Assembly: GCF_000190415.1 (NCBI RefSeq)
Contig: NZ_AEWF01000002.1
Span: forward strand, 326,081 to 390,080
Direction: 5' to 3'
Source of the DNA: Candidatus Odyssella thessalonicensis L13
GTDB taxonomy: Bacteria; Pseudomonadota; Alphaproteobacteria; Paracaedibacterales; Paracaedibacteraceae
DNA length: 64,000 nucleotides
A program made the position numbers and the translations under genes. Below, in pieces: positions 1 to 10,272 of this stretch. The notes under the pieces were generated by a model. The model was given only the letters and a program-made list of their open reading frames with translations. It was not told where the DNA came from and did no database searches. How positions within the stretch are numbered: position 1 is the first letter of the stretch; each line of letters begins with the position of its first letter.

Positions 1-1649
1 TTTATATATAAAGATATGGTCTTTATGAGGTGGCGGCGTCTTGCCTAAATACAGAGAGAATCCTAGAAAATCCCGACTATAATAAGTTTCCTCATCGACA
101 GGTTGGCCCGCCTCATTAGTCATAGTAATACCAGGAACTACGTAGGTGCTACTCAATTCATCTTCATGGACTGCAGAATTGTATCCGGTATATACAAAAG
201 AGTTCCAGCCATAAGAAGAACTCCAGACCTCAGGACCATACTCAGCCATTGCAAGGGTCTTACCCATAGTATAGAAGAGCCAATCATTTCCTGCATGCGT
301 TCTTTTCAAACTTTTCTCAAACTTTGAGGTAAGGTTTGTGAAATGGCTTAAAAGTTGCTGCTTAAACTCTTCAGGCTGGTCTTTGAGAGATTGTAAAGAT
401 GTGGGCAGAAGCTCAAGGTAATAATGAGGATCTAAAAAGTATTGTGTCGACGCATTAAGCCCCTTTTCCATAATTTGAGGATTATGGATCTGGGAGAGAA
501 GAAAAGGGATACTCTTTGGCACTTCATGGATGAAATAAAAGGAAAAAATGAGGTTAAGCGTTTGATCTCATCACTTTCTTCACTTTGTAAACAGTCTCGT
601 GTTATAGCTTGCAATTGGTTTACTGTTGCAAAGAATAGCTTTCTCATGGATGCTGTTTCTTTCCAAATATATTCAATCGCCTCTGTTCTCTTCCGTTGTT
701 TGAGGTTAGGGGCATCAGATAAGGACCACACAAAAATGCCTAAATGTTGCTGATCGTGGGTAAAAAACGTTGAAGGTGTCATGTAGGCCCCATCTGCATA
801 AGTGGGCCTTAAATTAAAACCGACCGGCCAAAAGTTACTAGCGTTGGGGGTAGGTATGGTATAAACGAGATCTGTATCAGAAAGAGAAAAAGGATAGGGG
901 AGCATGATAATATCAGGAAATAACTCGCGGCATAAAGCGAGGGGAGATAAAATCTGTCGAATTAGATGCGATCCTTTTTCCTGACAAGCCTGTTTATAGT
1001 TTTTATGGGTTCTCCATGCTTCTTCAAGTTGAGTTACTTTATAAATATCAAAGCCATCATTAAAGCCAACCTTACCAGATCGTTCCTGAGACGATAGTAA
1101 AATTGTTAAGCGATCTGTAAACAGGGTAAACCATAAGTAAGAGGTTTTTTTCTTCTCGGCCCGGTGCTGAATTTCATCGATCAACGCCGGAATTTCTGCC
1201 AATTGACTTTCTGCTTTCAGACCTTCTAGGGTAATCTTTAAATAAGTCGCTGCAAGTATCGCCCACTCATTTAAAGGCGTACGATAAGTTATTTGATCAT
1301 CCCTCTTTAAAGCTTTGGCAAAGTCCATAAATATCTCAAGCGGATTATAATCCTGGGGGATCGCTAAATAGGGTAGATCAGGATCCTGCTGATGACAGTG
1401 ATTGACAAGAGCAGCTTCTAAAACCTCAAGTACCTTATTCATTTCTTTTGAGCTTTCAGGGGCGCTCGGCGCTAGGTTGCTGATTAGAGCGTCAATGTTG
1501 CTCCTGAAATCAGCAGCTTGCCTGCCTACAAGGTCATCTGTATGGCAGATTAATTCTGAAGGAGCACAGTGGGGGGCTTCACAAGCATAGCTGGGGGCTG
1601 TAAAGAGGAAGTTAGTAATCAATAAAGATAAGCTTGTTAATTTTGCCAT
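1..1649 (-). pseudogene. Exported protein of unknown function, frameshifted and cut by window edge
   Basis: The first 405 codons (1649 down to 432) begin with a clear Sec signal peptide (MAKLTSLSLLITNFLFTAPSYA), followed by a mostly helical, Cys-containing domain I do not recognise. The last ~35 residues of that frame look out of place. From about 540 downward another minus frame stays open to base 1 and reads like a natural continuation (HEVPKSIPFLL, then PHYYLELLPTSLQSLKDQ, then GNDWLFYTMGKT). The switch lies at a run of six A on the + strand (543-548); one more A would join the two frames. So this is one gene of more than 540 codons with a 1-base homopolymer deletion or a sequencing error, and its 3' end lies outside the window. 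No function is proposed. Confidence 0.7.
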
Positions 1650-1919
1650 TATTAGTTCTCCTTAATAAATGCTTCATTTTTATATAAGAACTTTGAAAAT
1701 TTTTCCAAGGAATTATTGGGCGCTTTAAGGCTAAACAGCGCAGGTAGTCTCTCCTAAAAGCTTCAGAAAGTGGGGCTTATAACTGCTATATAGAGAAGCT
1801 TAAAAGATCTTTATCAGGGGTGTCGCTTTTAAGGTTAGTTTAATTTTAATCAAATGCGTTTAGTAAGTGTTTACTTCTCTATGTGAAAAATAAAATTAGA
1901 GGAATTATTAAAGTAAACC

Positions 1920-4178
1920 ATGATGAAGCATCCCCATTTTCAAAATTATCCAGGGTTTTATGATTATTTCAGATATACAGTTTCTGGGACTGTGTGGTTT
2001 TTATCGCTTTTAAATGACGTTTGTAGTTTAGAGGAAAGCCATTCGAAGGAGACGGGACAAGTTTCGCGCCATGCCCTTCAAGATCAGCCGTCCTTAGGGG
2101 AAGCCTTAAGTGAGAATAATCATGAGTCCAATGCTCCCAGTCAATTAGAATCTATCCAAGGGATAAGTTTATCGGATCAAGAGCGTATCTGCTTGCAAGG
2201 TGTCGATTCTCAAGTTTTACGATCCGTTACCACCCCAACTGATATGGAAAAACTTTTAAGGTTAATTCAAGCAATCGAGGTCAGTGAGCGCCAAGATATC
2301 CTCACGTCAGCTGCGTCTCTTGCAATCCCTTTAGGAGATTTAGAATCTTATCTGGCGCTCCTGGGAGCTGTTAAAGATATTCCCAGTTCAGAGCGCATGG
2401 ATAGTGTGAATTGTGCTCAGTCCTTAATCGACGCCACTATGAATGTTCAAGATAGAGTAAGTATTGTGAATTGGCTAAAGGGCGTGTCTGTCCGGGACCG
2501 CCCTTACCTTGTCAGATTCACAGAGAGGGTTCCTTCAGCCGAACGGGTCCCGGTGCTGGGCTATCTGCATTCTTTGGTAACAGACATCGCCGATTCAAAT
2601 CTTCGCTTTATCTTAATGCACATTATTAACGCCATCCCTGATCAAGAACGGGCAAACGTCTTAAAAAATTTACAGCTGCTTATAGAGCCGACTCTTTCGG
2701 TGCCTTCTATCAAGTCAATACTCGACATCATAACCGCCTTAGAACGGCCAGAGCGGGATCAGTTGTGCGGCAAGATAAACTCTGTTGGCGAAAAAATTGA
2801 TAATCCTCTGCTGTTGTGGACATTGCAGTTTATTCCTCTCGATTCAATTGAGACCTTTATCATGGGTTTTAAAAGCCAATCGACAATGGATGTCTTAACC
2901 TACTTCCTTTTGGAGATTCATAAGAGTTCTCATTTTCGCGACTTACTCTTTGATTACTGGCAGCATTTGTTCTTGCAGCCCACTGAGAACAGAACCCGCG
3001 ACTTAACAGGCCTTATTTTGCAAAGTATGGATATACTGGGTGTGTTTGATCTTCATCCTTTAGTGCAAGAAGCATTATTTATGCAGATTCTAGTTTCTAA
3101 TACCCATGATCCGGCTAACCCTTATTATCTTTATCGAAAAACCTTGGAAAAGCGGCAAACGCCCGTTAATTGGCCGCAGATAAAGCCCTTAATTGAAAGC
3201 TTTGCCGGCGACCACTTTAAGATTAATCCTGAGTATCTGCGCAGTATAAGACAGCAGGCCGTCCATTTGTCCGAGCTTCCTGTGATTAATCCTACCTTCT
3301 TCGATGAGTTAGACCAACATTTGGCAGCTCGGCTTCATTCTCACCCCGAGATAGAGGTCAAGATCCACCACGACTTTGCGTTGAGCTATTCAGAGTTGCG
3401 CCAAGGGGCATTAGGGAGCCCCTTCCTTAAGAATCTTCTCAGTATTAAGGCAGCAGATGACGAGCCGGTGCCAGCGTTGGTGAGTAAGCTGGTGGCTATA
3501 GCGAGCTTCTTGCAACACCTGGATCAAGAGTGTCGGGCAGGACAAGTCTTATCCCTTCAAGAGGAAACATTCCTCAAGGTATTAGCTTGTATCCAAAATT
3601 GCGTAACGGGTAAAGAAGAGGGAATTCATTCCTATTATGCCAATTTACCCTCAGCGTTCAAATTTCCGGCATTAGAAGGCTATAACTCTGAGGAAGAAAA
3701 GGTCAAGTATTGGGTGAATAGCATTTTATTAAAAGAGATAGAAGCCCTTTGTTCAGGGACCACTTTGCTTTTTAAGTATTTATTGGAGCTCGAGCCCACA
3801 GAGGAAGTCCTAGAGCCGGCGCACCAATCTCGTTATATTAAAAATGTGCTCGGTCCAGATATTGGGTTGTCGGCTGCTGTCGCCTTTGATCGCCACAGTC
3901 GGACTCTCCATCCCAAACTTATAGCAAAGTCTAAAGATGAGATCATGCAGGCCTTCTATCACCATTTACGACCACGAGACGTGGTTAATGCAATAGTGGC
4001 AGCAGCAAACGCTGAGCTTGAAGAAAACTCACAGCTGTATAATTGGTTTGCCCCGTTTATCCCAGAAGCCGGGCGCGAGGAAGCCTGGGAAATTAATATG
4101 GAATTCGGTTGTATGCGCTTAACTTTTAAAGGAGCCTTAAATGTGCTTAAGGCTTTGAAGGTTCTCGAGACGCAATAA
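1920..4178 (+). CDS. Large helical-repeat protein, probably exported (paralogue of 42116-44356)
   Basis: This 752-residue protein has a hydrophobic stretch at about residues 18-36 (TVSGTVWFLSLLNDVCS), so it may be exported with a long n-region. Residues ~105-300 hold degenerate helical repeats of 35-50 residues, each marked by an I-P-x-x-E-R-like turn (ER at ~123, 158, 208, 243 and 279) between amphipathic helices. It shares this design, length and N-terminal layout with the protein at 42116-44356, so the two are probably paralogues. The fold is probably an alpha-solenoid for protein binding; the function is unknown. The ribosome site is weak (AGAGGA lies ~17 bases upstream), so ATG 1920 or 1923 is possible. 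No enzyme motif is visible. Confidence 0.75.
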   Translation: MMKHPHFQNYPGFYDYFRYTVSGTVWFLSLLNDVCSLEESHSKETGQVSRHALQDQPSLGEALSENNHESNAPSQLESIQGISLSDQERICLQGVDSQVLRSVTTPTDMEKLLRLIQAIEVSERQDILTSAASLAIPLGDLESYLALLGAVKDIPSSERMDSVNCAQSLIDATMNVQDRVSIVNWLKGVSVRDRPYLVRFTERVPSAERVPVLGYLHSLVTDIADSNLRFILMHIINAIPDQERANVLKNLQLLIEPTLSVPSIKSILDIITALERPERDQLCGKINSVGEKIDNPLLLWTLQFIPLDSIETFIMGFKSQSTMDVLTYFLLEIHKSSHFRDLLFDYWQHLFLQPTENRTRDLTGLILQSMDILGVFDLHPLVQEALFMQILVSNTHDPANPYYLYRKTLEKRQTPVNWPQIKPLIESFAGDHFKINPEYLRSIRQQAVHLSELPVINPTFFDELDQHLAARLHSHPEIEVKIHHDFALSYSELRQGALGSPFLKNLLSIKAADDEPVPALVSKLVAIASFLQHLDQECRAGQVLSLQEETFLKVLACIQNCVTGKEEGIHSYYANLPSAFKFPALEGYNSEEEKVKYWVNSILLKEIEALCSGTTLLFKYLLELEPTEEVLEPAHQSRYIKNVLGPDIGLSAAVAFDRHSRTLHPKLIAKSKDEIMQAFYHHLRPRDVVNAIVAAANAELEENSQLYNWFAPFIPEAGREEAWEINMEFGCMRLTFKGALNVLKALKVLETQ

Positions 4179-4337
4179 AGTTATAGTAATTCTCTAAGGA
4201 GTAAAGGGGTGAAAAAGCAGCCGGGTAGGGTTCGAGAAAAGAGGAGGGCGTCACCTTAGGAAACTATAATGCGCGGGAGCGCCTTTGTTGGGGTGATCCT
4301 ACGCATTTTGGCCTGCTATTATCAGTAAATAGGCTTA

Positions 4338-6587
4338 CTATAAAGCTTTGTAATGATCGGTAATTTCAACTTCATAGGCTCCTTCGCCCGCAACCCATCT
4401 GAAACAGATCCTGAAATGGTCATTGGTGCGTAAGCTTATCTGTCCTTTGCGCTTTCCCTTTAAGAGTTCTATTCTCGCATTGGTAGGGACAAGGTGCCGT
4501 AAATGGTAGGTGCTTTGCGCCATATCTAAAGCTTGGAGAAGTTCAAGGGTAGAATAGGGAAGAGTGCCTGGATTTTTTGTTGACCAGATGTCAGCGGTTA
4601 TGCCTTTTTTGAGAGAACGGATCATATGCGGTACCGAGGGAGAGGACTCTGCTTCACCTTTATTATGATTCTGCTTAAGGCCTTGGAGGCTCTTCTCATA
4701 CGCTTCTTTAAGATAAAGGCGTTCCTGCTGGCGTTGTTCTTTTCTAATTAATCTTTGTTGCCGTTCATTCTCTGTTTCTTCAGCCTCAGGGTCGTGATGT
4801 TGCTCAGGGTGCCGATTGGCGACGTTATCAATAAATGTATCCTGTATAAATGAGTAAACAGGGGCGGTACGTTGCTTTTTAAGGAGCAGAGTTTTTAGGT
4901 TAGACCCAAATAACGCTACCTCCATGAATAGCTTGTCTTTAACAATTCTTAATTCTTCGACCAATTGGCGAATCTTCTTAATAAAAGATGCATAATTATC
5001 AGCTGACTTTAGTTTTTTTAATTCTTGGTACAATTGATAGCCTTGGCTAAACTGCTCATCCAATTTTTTATATAAGTGCTCAGGAATAATGACCGTCTCA
5101 AAAGATTGTTTTTTCCAATATCGCAGATAATACTGATCTATTAGCAAATAATGGTTTCTAGCTTCCTCAAAAAGGTTCTTTGCCAATTTATTTAGATAGT
5201 TTATTTTAAACTCCGTCAGCTGGGAATGACTTATTTTAGAAGCTATTCTGCTAATGTCTTGCGCCAGCTCCTGCTTATAACTGGTCATATAGTTAAGGAG
5301 GTGATTTATCTCTTGAGGATGCTCGCCTTTATTTCGTAATAATGTCTCAATAATAAGCAGTTCATCCTCGTCTTGGGCTTGTTGTTCTAATCCCCGACGG
5401 CGAAGCGTAAAAGCAGTTTTTAATGCATTAAATGAGTCGTTCCATCTTTCAAGCCGAGCATATACGACCGATCTGAGAATAAAATAATCAGGATCCGTTT
5501 GGATGGTGTCTTTGTTAAAATTATATATCTGATCTAAATAATCATTAGCTCTTTCAGGCTTATTTAAATAGTAAAATGAAATTGCTAAATTATGCTCAAG
5601 GCGCAATATTAAAGAGTTAAGGTCGTCTAGAAGCTTCTGAGATGACTGCTGAGCATCATCCCATTGATATAAACGTTGACTTTTAAGAAGGTTATCACCT
5701 TCACGAAGTCTCTCTCTTGCTATAAGTTCTCCAGCTTGAGGTTGAAGTTGTAAAATGTCCTCTGTTATTTTTTTCCGCTCTTGAATTAAAATTTTTAGGG
5801 CGGAGTGGGCATGCTTTATAGTTTTCCTATAATTTCTTGCAGTACAATAAAAATTAGAGAGCATTATGTGCTCATCAAGGCTGACAGTCGTCAGATTGGC
5901 CGTTTTTCTTAAATGGTGGTAAACAGCAAGAACGTGGGGATACTCGGTTGGCTCTATTTCTGAAGCTTCTACAAAATACTTCAGTAATCCTGTTAATGTG
6001 CACTCGAATAATCCCGGGATTATAGGCTCTAACTGCTCTGCATAATTATAGGCAATCCTATAAGTTTCTATGGCGGCACTATATCTCTTTTGATTAATTT
6101 GATCATTGCCTCGGGCTACAGAAAAGATGAATAGCAGCGCCGTTGTCGTCGAGGAGGGGAGGTCCGTCAGCTTATCCATATAGCGGTAATAAATTTCTGG
6201 ATTTCTATACAGGTCCTTTTGGGCTTGATCCAAAGGGATATGTTTTATGTCACCATAGATGTTTACAAATAAACCAAAAATTGTGGTTATATTATCTGAT
6301 TTTATATGAGAGGGCAGTTGGTTCTTAAACTGCTCAAGTATCTTTTTTTCTTGCTCAGCCCTTTTGACATGGAGCTCTATGTCTTGGTGAATCTCCCTAA
6401 TAACACGCGCGTTAGCTTGAGCAAAAGCTTGATAAGAATGGCTGTCCTTCTGGGATTCTTGACGGACATATCTCTCCAGAGTGTTATTAACCTCAGCCAC
6501 TGTTAGCGAGCTAGAGGCATACACGGATGGGCTCGCGGTCAAGAGTAGAAATGGTAAGGCTTTAAAAAAGTTGAGCTTCACTCCCAT
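4338..6587 (-). CDS. Exported TPR-like protein with C-terminal HigB/RelE-type toxin domain
   Basis: The 749-residue product starts with a signal peptide (MGVKLNFFKALPFLLLTASPSVYA). Residues ~30-640 are helical, TPR-like (pairs such as YSAAIETYRIAYNYAEQLEP and DYFILRSVVYARLERWNDSF), with a charged linker around 600-650. Residues 655-749 (DNA 4338-4625) match the whole HigB toxin family pattern: the N-terminal S-x-x-x-x-x-x-x-x-W, then LKGKRKGQISLRTNDHFRI, then CFRW, a short turn, and YEVEITDHY. HigB toxins are ribosome-dependent mRNA endonucleases; in typical members the C-terminal motif is D-Y-H, here D-H-Y. No HigA-like antitoxin lies beside it. An exported fusion is unlike a normal toxin-antitoxin pair and suggests a secreted effector or polymorphic toxin. 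Activity is an inference. Confidence 0.8.
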   Translation of the reverse strand: MGVKLNFFKALPFLLLTASPSVYASSSLTVAEVNNTLERYVRQESQKDSHSYQAFAQANARVIREIHQDIELHVKRAEQEKKILEQFKNQLPSHIKSDNITTIFGLFVNIYGDIKHIPLDQAQKDLYRNPEIYYRYMDKLTDLPSSTTTALLFIFSVARGNDQINQKRYSAAIETYRIAYNYAEQLEPIIPGLFECTLTGLLKYFVEASEIEPTEYPHVLAVYHHLRKTANLTTVSLDEHIMLSNFYCTARNYRKTIKHAHSALKILIQERKKITEDILQLQPQAGELIARERLREGDNLLKSQRLYQWDDAQQSSQKLLDDLNSLILRLEHNLAISFYYLNKPERANDYLDQIYNFNKDTIQTDPDYFILRSVVYARLERWNDSFNALKTAFTLRRRGLEQQAQDEDELLIIETLLRNKGEHPQEINHLLNYMTSYKQELAQDISRIASKISHSQLTEFKINYLNKLAKNLFEEARNHYLLIDQYYLRYWKKQSFETVIIPEHLYKKLDEQFSQGYQLYQELKKLKSADNYASFIKKIRQLVEELRIVKDKLFMEVALFGSNLKTLLLKKQRTAPVYSFIQDTFIDNVANRHPEQHHDPEAEETENERQQRLIRKEQRQQERLYLKEAYEKSLQGLKQNHNKGEAESSPSVPHMIRSLKKGITADIWSTKNPGTLPYSTLELLQALDMAQSTYHLRHLVPTNARIELLKGKRKGQISLRTNDHFRICFRWVAGEGAYEVEITDHYKAL

Positions 6588-7020
6588 TGTGTTATCCTTC
6601 TTTGTAAAAATCGGAAAAGTTATGCGGTTATCGATAATATTGTAATACGGATTCTAAAGTATATAAGGTAAATATTATGCTGCAGCTAATAACTTAGAGC
6701 CTGTTAACATAAGTTTGATCCTTTCAAAGTAAATCAACTAATTTCTACATTTAAGTCCACAAGCTAATGCGACCTTTTTTTAAAATATTGGAAGCTCTGC
6801 CGCTTATTTCAATGTAAATTTACCCGTATCTTTTAAATAATTGGGAAGATAAAATGACAGAGAGTATAGGTCATATAATTAGAACTATGGATCTTTAGAT
6901 CTCCCACAATAAGGTAAGAATTAATTATCCTCTCCCCTAAGGCAATAAATTATGGCATCTTCATTACTTCTTAACAACCTCTCTGTAATAATTAAGAGTA
7001 TTACTTTATGAGGTTATTCG
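6588..7020. other. Intergenic region upstream of phaZ, no gene seen
   Basis: These 433 bases are AT-rich and separate two divergent genes. I see no convincing coding frame, tRNA or repeat. The only clear signal is the phaZ ribosome site GAGG at 7010-7013. Confidence 0.6.
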
Positions 7021-8250
7021 ATGCTGTACCACCTAAACGAGTTCAAAAACGCAGCGATGATGCCGGCAAAATTCTGGTCTGATGCGATCGGATTATTTGC
7101 TTCAATTATGCCGGAAGAAATTGACCCGTATTCGAAGGTTATTTCAGCAGCTTCTGAAGTGATCGGGCGCTCAGCCATGGTCTTTGACCGCCCCGAATTT
7201 AATTTGACTCAGACGTTGCGAGGAGATGAAATACTCCCGATTGTTGAGAAGAAAGTAATGGTAAAACCATTTTGCACGCTTCTACATTTTGAGCGGCAGC
7301 GAAATGGGGAACCCGCCCCTTATAAGGATCCGAAAGTGCTTATTTGTGCGCCTTTGTCAGGACACTTTGCCACTTTGCTGCGGGATACAACCCGGGCCAT
7401 GCTGCCTTATCATGATGTTTATATTACCGACTGGCATAATGCCCGCGATGTTTCCTTAAAGGAAGGTAACTTTAACTTTCAAAATTATGTCGATTATTTA
7501 TTGGACTTTATCCGTTACCTTGGAAAAGACGTCCATGTCATTGCCGTATGCCAGCCCTCAGTGCCGGTATTATGTGCGGTGTCTTTGTTGGCGGAGTATG
7601 ATGAGCCCTGCCAACCGCGGACAATGACCCTGATGGGGGGACCTATTGATACGCGTGTAAACCCTGGTCCTGTTAATCAATTCTCACAGGAGCATTCTAT
7701 GCTCTGGTACCGGAATAATTTAATTACTGCAGTCCCTAAACCCTATTCCGGTGCCGGGCGCGAAGTCTGTCCAGGTTTTTTGATGCTCCAAGGGTTTATG
7801 AGTTTAAATGTTCAGCGTCACCAAGAGGCAAACTTTAATTTATTCAGCAAGCTTATTCAAGGCGATCGAGAAGGGGCGGACGCCCATAAAAGCTTTTATA
7901 ATGAATACCGTGCTGTATTAGATATGCCAGCAGAGTATTATCTCGATAGTATCCGCATCGCTTTTAAAGATCACTTGCTGCCCCAAGGACTCTTGTCTTG
8001 GCGGGGCTATCTTGTCCGTCCTGAAAAAATCAAAAAAACAGCATTAATGACGGTCGAGGGAGAATTGGATGAAATTTCTTGCCCTGGGCAAACCTATGCT
8101 GCCCATGATCTGTGCTCTAGTTTACCTTCAAGTATGCGTTCCCATTATTTACAGATGGGCACGGGCCATTATGGTATTTTTAATGGGAGACGATGGCGCG
8201 AAGAGATCCAGCCTTTAATTGCTTTATTTATCCGTGAACATCAAAGATAG
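7021..8250 (+). CDS. phaZ: Intracellular poly(3-hydroxybutyrate) depolymerase
   Basis: This 409-residue alpha/beta hydrolase cuts stored polyhydroxybutyrate granules in the cytoplasm. It matches the intracellular PhaZ family along its full length: the N-terminal MLYHLNEFKNAAM region, then VLICAPLSGHFATLLRDT, YITDWHNARDV, and a nucleophile elbow with cysteine (VCQPSVP, Cys177), as in Ralstonia-type PhaZ. An acidic residue in GELDEISCPGQT and a His in GTGHYGIFNGRRW complete the likely triad. There is no signal peptide, as expected. GAGG 7 bases before the ATG supports the start. It stands alone; the synthase genes are not in the window. It implies the organism stores PHB as carbon reserve. Confidence 0.93.
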   Translation: MLYHLNEFKNAAMMPAKFWSDAIGLFASIMPEEIDPYSKVISAASEVIGRSAMVFDRPEFNLTQTLRGDEILPIVEKKVMVKPFCTLLHFERQRNGEPAPYKDPKVLICAPLSGHFATLLRDTTRAMLPYHDVYITDWHNARDVSLKEGNFNFQNYVDYLLDFIRYLGKDVHVIAVCQPSVPVLCAVSLLAEYDEPCQPRTMTLMGGPIDTRVNPGPVNQFSQEHSMLWYRNNLITAVPKPYSGAGREVCPGFLMLQGFMSLNVQRHQEANFNLFSKLIQGDREGADAHKSFYNEYRAVLDMPAEYYLDSIRIAFKDHLLPQGLLSWRGYLVRPEKIKKTALMTVEGELDEISCPGQTYAAHDLCSSLPSSMRSHYLQMGTGHYGIFNGRRWREEIQPLIALFIREHQR

Positions 8251-8533
8251 CAATTTAAACTAAATAAAGCAGATTAGTTGCCAGCTTTGTTAGGCTAGCA
8301 GAGCTTTTTCATGCTTTCTTTTTAATACTTCGCTTTTTGAAACTAGTGAAAGTGAGTTTTAAAGGAAGATAAGATTTTCCTAAAATGACCGCCATTAATA
8401 TTCCCCCTAACTAAGTGCTTAAAGGTTAAAATATCTGACATTATCAATATATAAAATATTGAATTTATCTTTAATGCGTCGTAGTAAAGGGGGTGTAAAA
8501 TATAAGAAAAAATAATAAGCAAAGGTCAAAGTC

Positions 8534-10027
8534 TTGAAGAAAATTCTTACTCTTATCGCCCTCAGTACGCCTCTATGGGTGAACTCAATGGAGCCTGATC
8601 CTGCCGAATTTACTAACCAACAAAGCTTAGGAAAGAGAAGTCGTGACGCTTCTCTTATACAAGAAGCGAAAAGCGAAAGCGCGGAAAAAGAAAGCACGGA
8701 AGCAGAGGTGTCCCCTCCTCTTAAGAAAGCAAGACAAGATAGTGAGAAGAGCATTAATGCAAAAGAAGAGAATGAGGAAGAGGCTGCTGTTGCTCCCATT
8801 AATATGCTTACCTCCCAGATTTTAGCGCAGGTCTTAGCATGTGTCGATGACAAGACTCTGTTTTCAAGCGCCACCTCTGTTTGTTGGGATTGGAACAAAA
8901 TAATCCAAGGAGAAGAGATTTGGATTGAAAAGTTACGCAATCAAAGCCAGCAGCAGCTCCTGCACACATCTTATATGGAAGTATGGAATTCTGCTAAATC
9001 AATCTATTTGTTTTGGGGATTACCTCGCAATAAAGCGCTGATTGAACAGCTTATCTTTAAAGCTTTTGGCAATTGCGATGTTTTAGGATTAGATACGGGC
9101 GCTAGGGATAGATATGGAGGCGAGTTGGATGAATACTTAGGAACCCAGGAATCAAAGGTTGAATTTCCGATAAAGCGTGAAATTCTTAATCATTTACTGT
9201 TTTCTTCTCCCCTTGTTAAAAATCTTTTTGGGGATGACTATCGAGCATTCTACCATGATTTAAAAGCTTGGCATGCTTATACGGATGTACTAAGACACCT
9301 CTTGTGGATTTATCGTTTAGTTGACGAAAATTTTAAAGATCTTTTTGAGCGTATGGCTCCTGAAGATCTTGAGGCTGAAATATTAGCATTGGATATCTCT
9401 TTTGAAAATGGGACAAATATTAAATTAAGGACAATTCCTCGCTATATATTTCTGCTCAAACCAGTTTTGCGGCAATTAACTATTTCTGGACAGGCTCTGA
9501 CAGAGATCACTGAAGAATTAATTGAATTCCCGAAGTTGGATAACCTAGATTTAAGCGATAATAAAATCAAGCGCGTTTCTAGAAGCCTTTTTAGTATGCC
9601 GAAATTGAATTCACTTAATTTAGATAAGAATCAAATAGAAGAAGTTGAGGATACGTTTGAATGGCGTATAAATAATCTTCCTCGTTTCCTTTTTCTAAAT
9701 CTAAGCCATAATCCCCTTAAAGCCATTTCCAAAAATATTATTGAGCGAACAGATGCTCTGAAATTAGAGGGGTGCCAATTGGACTCCCTTCCAGCAGCAG
9801 ATTACAGTAACATAAAGGAGCTAGGTTTGGAGAACAACAACTTGACAACCTTGCCGCACGAGTGGCTGCAAGCAAGAGCCTTATTCTCCTTAAGCTTAGA
9901 AGGTAACCCGCTTCCTAGAAGCTTACTTCCTGAAGGTGCGAGTGATTTCAATTTCTACGAGGAGCAGCTTACCCAAGCCTTCCTAGAGAAATTAATGTTT
10001 ATAGATACGTTTCCTAACGCTGAGTAG
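8534..10027 (+). CDS. Exported F-box and leucine-rich-repeat protein, putative host-directed effector
   Basis: The 497-residue product starts at TTG 8534 (AAAGG just upstream) with a short signal peptide (MKKILTLIALSTPLWVNS). Residues ~33-67 are charged with two basic clusters (KRSR and PPLKKARQ), resembling a bipartite nuclear localisation signal. Residues ~91-132 fit an F-box: L-T-S-Q-I-L-A-Q-V-L, then C-V-D-D-K-T-L-F, S-V-C-W-D-W, and E-E-I-W-I-E-K-L. The C-terminal third holds leucine-rich repeats (LDNLDLSDNKIKRV, LNSLNLDKNQIEEV, LFLNLSHNPLKAI, IKELGLENNNLTTLP). In eukaryotes F-box/LRR proteins bring substrates to SCF ubiquitin ligases. Some intracellular bacteria deliver F-box proteins to hosts. 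Binding to host Skp1 is inferred, not shown. A terminator-like hairpin follows. Confidence 0.78.
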   Translation: MKKILTLIALSTPLWVNSMEPDPAEFTNQQSLGKRSRDASLIQEAKSESAEKESTEAEVSPPLKKARQDSEKSINAKEENEEEAAVAPINMLTSQILAQVLACVDDKTLFSSATSVCWDWNKIIQGEEIWIEKLRNQSQQQLLHTSYMEVWNSAKSIYLFWGLPRNKALIEQLIFKAFGNCDVLGLDTGARDRYGGELDEYLGTQESKVEFPIKREILNHLLFSSPLVKNLFGDDYRAFYHDLKAWHAYTDVLRHLLWIYRLVDENFKDLFERMAPEDLEAEILALDISFENGTNIKLRTIPRYIFLLKPVLRQLTISGQALTEITEELIEFPKLDNLDLSDNKIKRVSRSLFSMPKLNSLNLDKNQIEEVEDTFEWRINNLPRFLFLNLSHNPLKAISKNIIERTDALKLEGCQLDSLPAADYSNIKELGLENNNLTTLPHEWLQARALFSLSLEGNPLPRSLLPEGASDFNFYEEQLTQAFLEKLMFIDTFPNAE

Positions 10028-10050
10028 CAAATTTATAGCTATAAACACTT

Positions 10051-10087
10051 ATAATCCGTAACTATATCTACAAAAAGTGCGGATTAT
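10051..10087 (+). terminator. Hairpin terminator after F-box/LRR gene
   Basis: ATAATCCG (10051-10058) pairs perfectly with CGGATTAT (10080-10087), followed by TATTTT. The 21-base loop is long, but the position 24 bases after the stop codon fits a Rho-independent terminator. Confidence 0.5.
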
Positions 10088-10272
10088 TATTTTAACCTTT
10101 TAAAGGCTTGAAGGTGCTCAGGGTCCTATTGAGGCCCTGTTGCCCTTGTGGGGCAAGATCTTCCTCTAAGGTGGGGTATTAAAACACTAAATAATATTTG
10201 TGTAAAATTTATTTCAATATAGCCGATAATATGCTACAAGCTTGTGAAGATAAGCTCTAACGGAGATAAGAT

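Noticed and set aside
4338..4625. HigB as a separate toxin gene starting at an internal ATG (4625)
   Set aside because: No ribosome site precedes that ATG and the frame is continuous with the 749-residue protein, so a fusion is the simpler reading.
8419..8940. 173-codon minus-strand frame overlapping the F-box gene
   Set aside because: It is a mirror of the charged N-terminal region of the F-box/LRR protein; the plus-strand gene has domains and a signal peptide.
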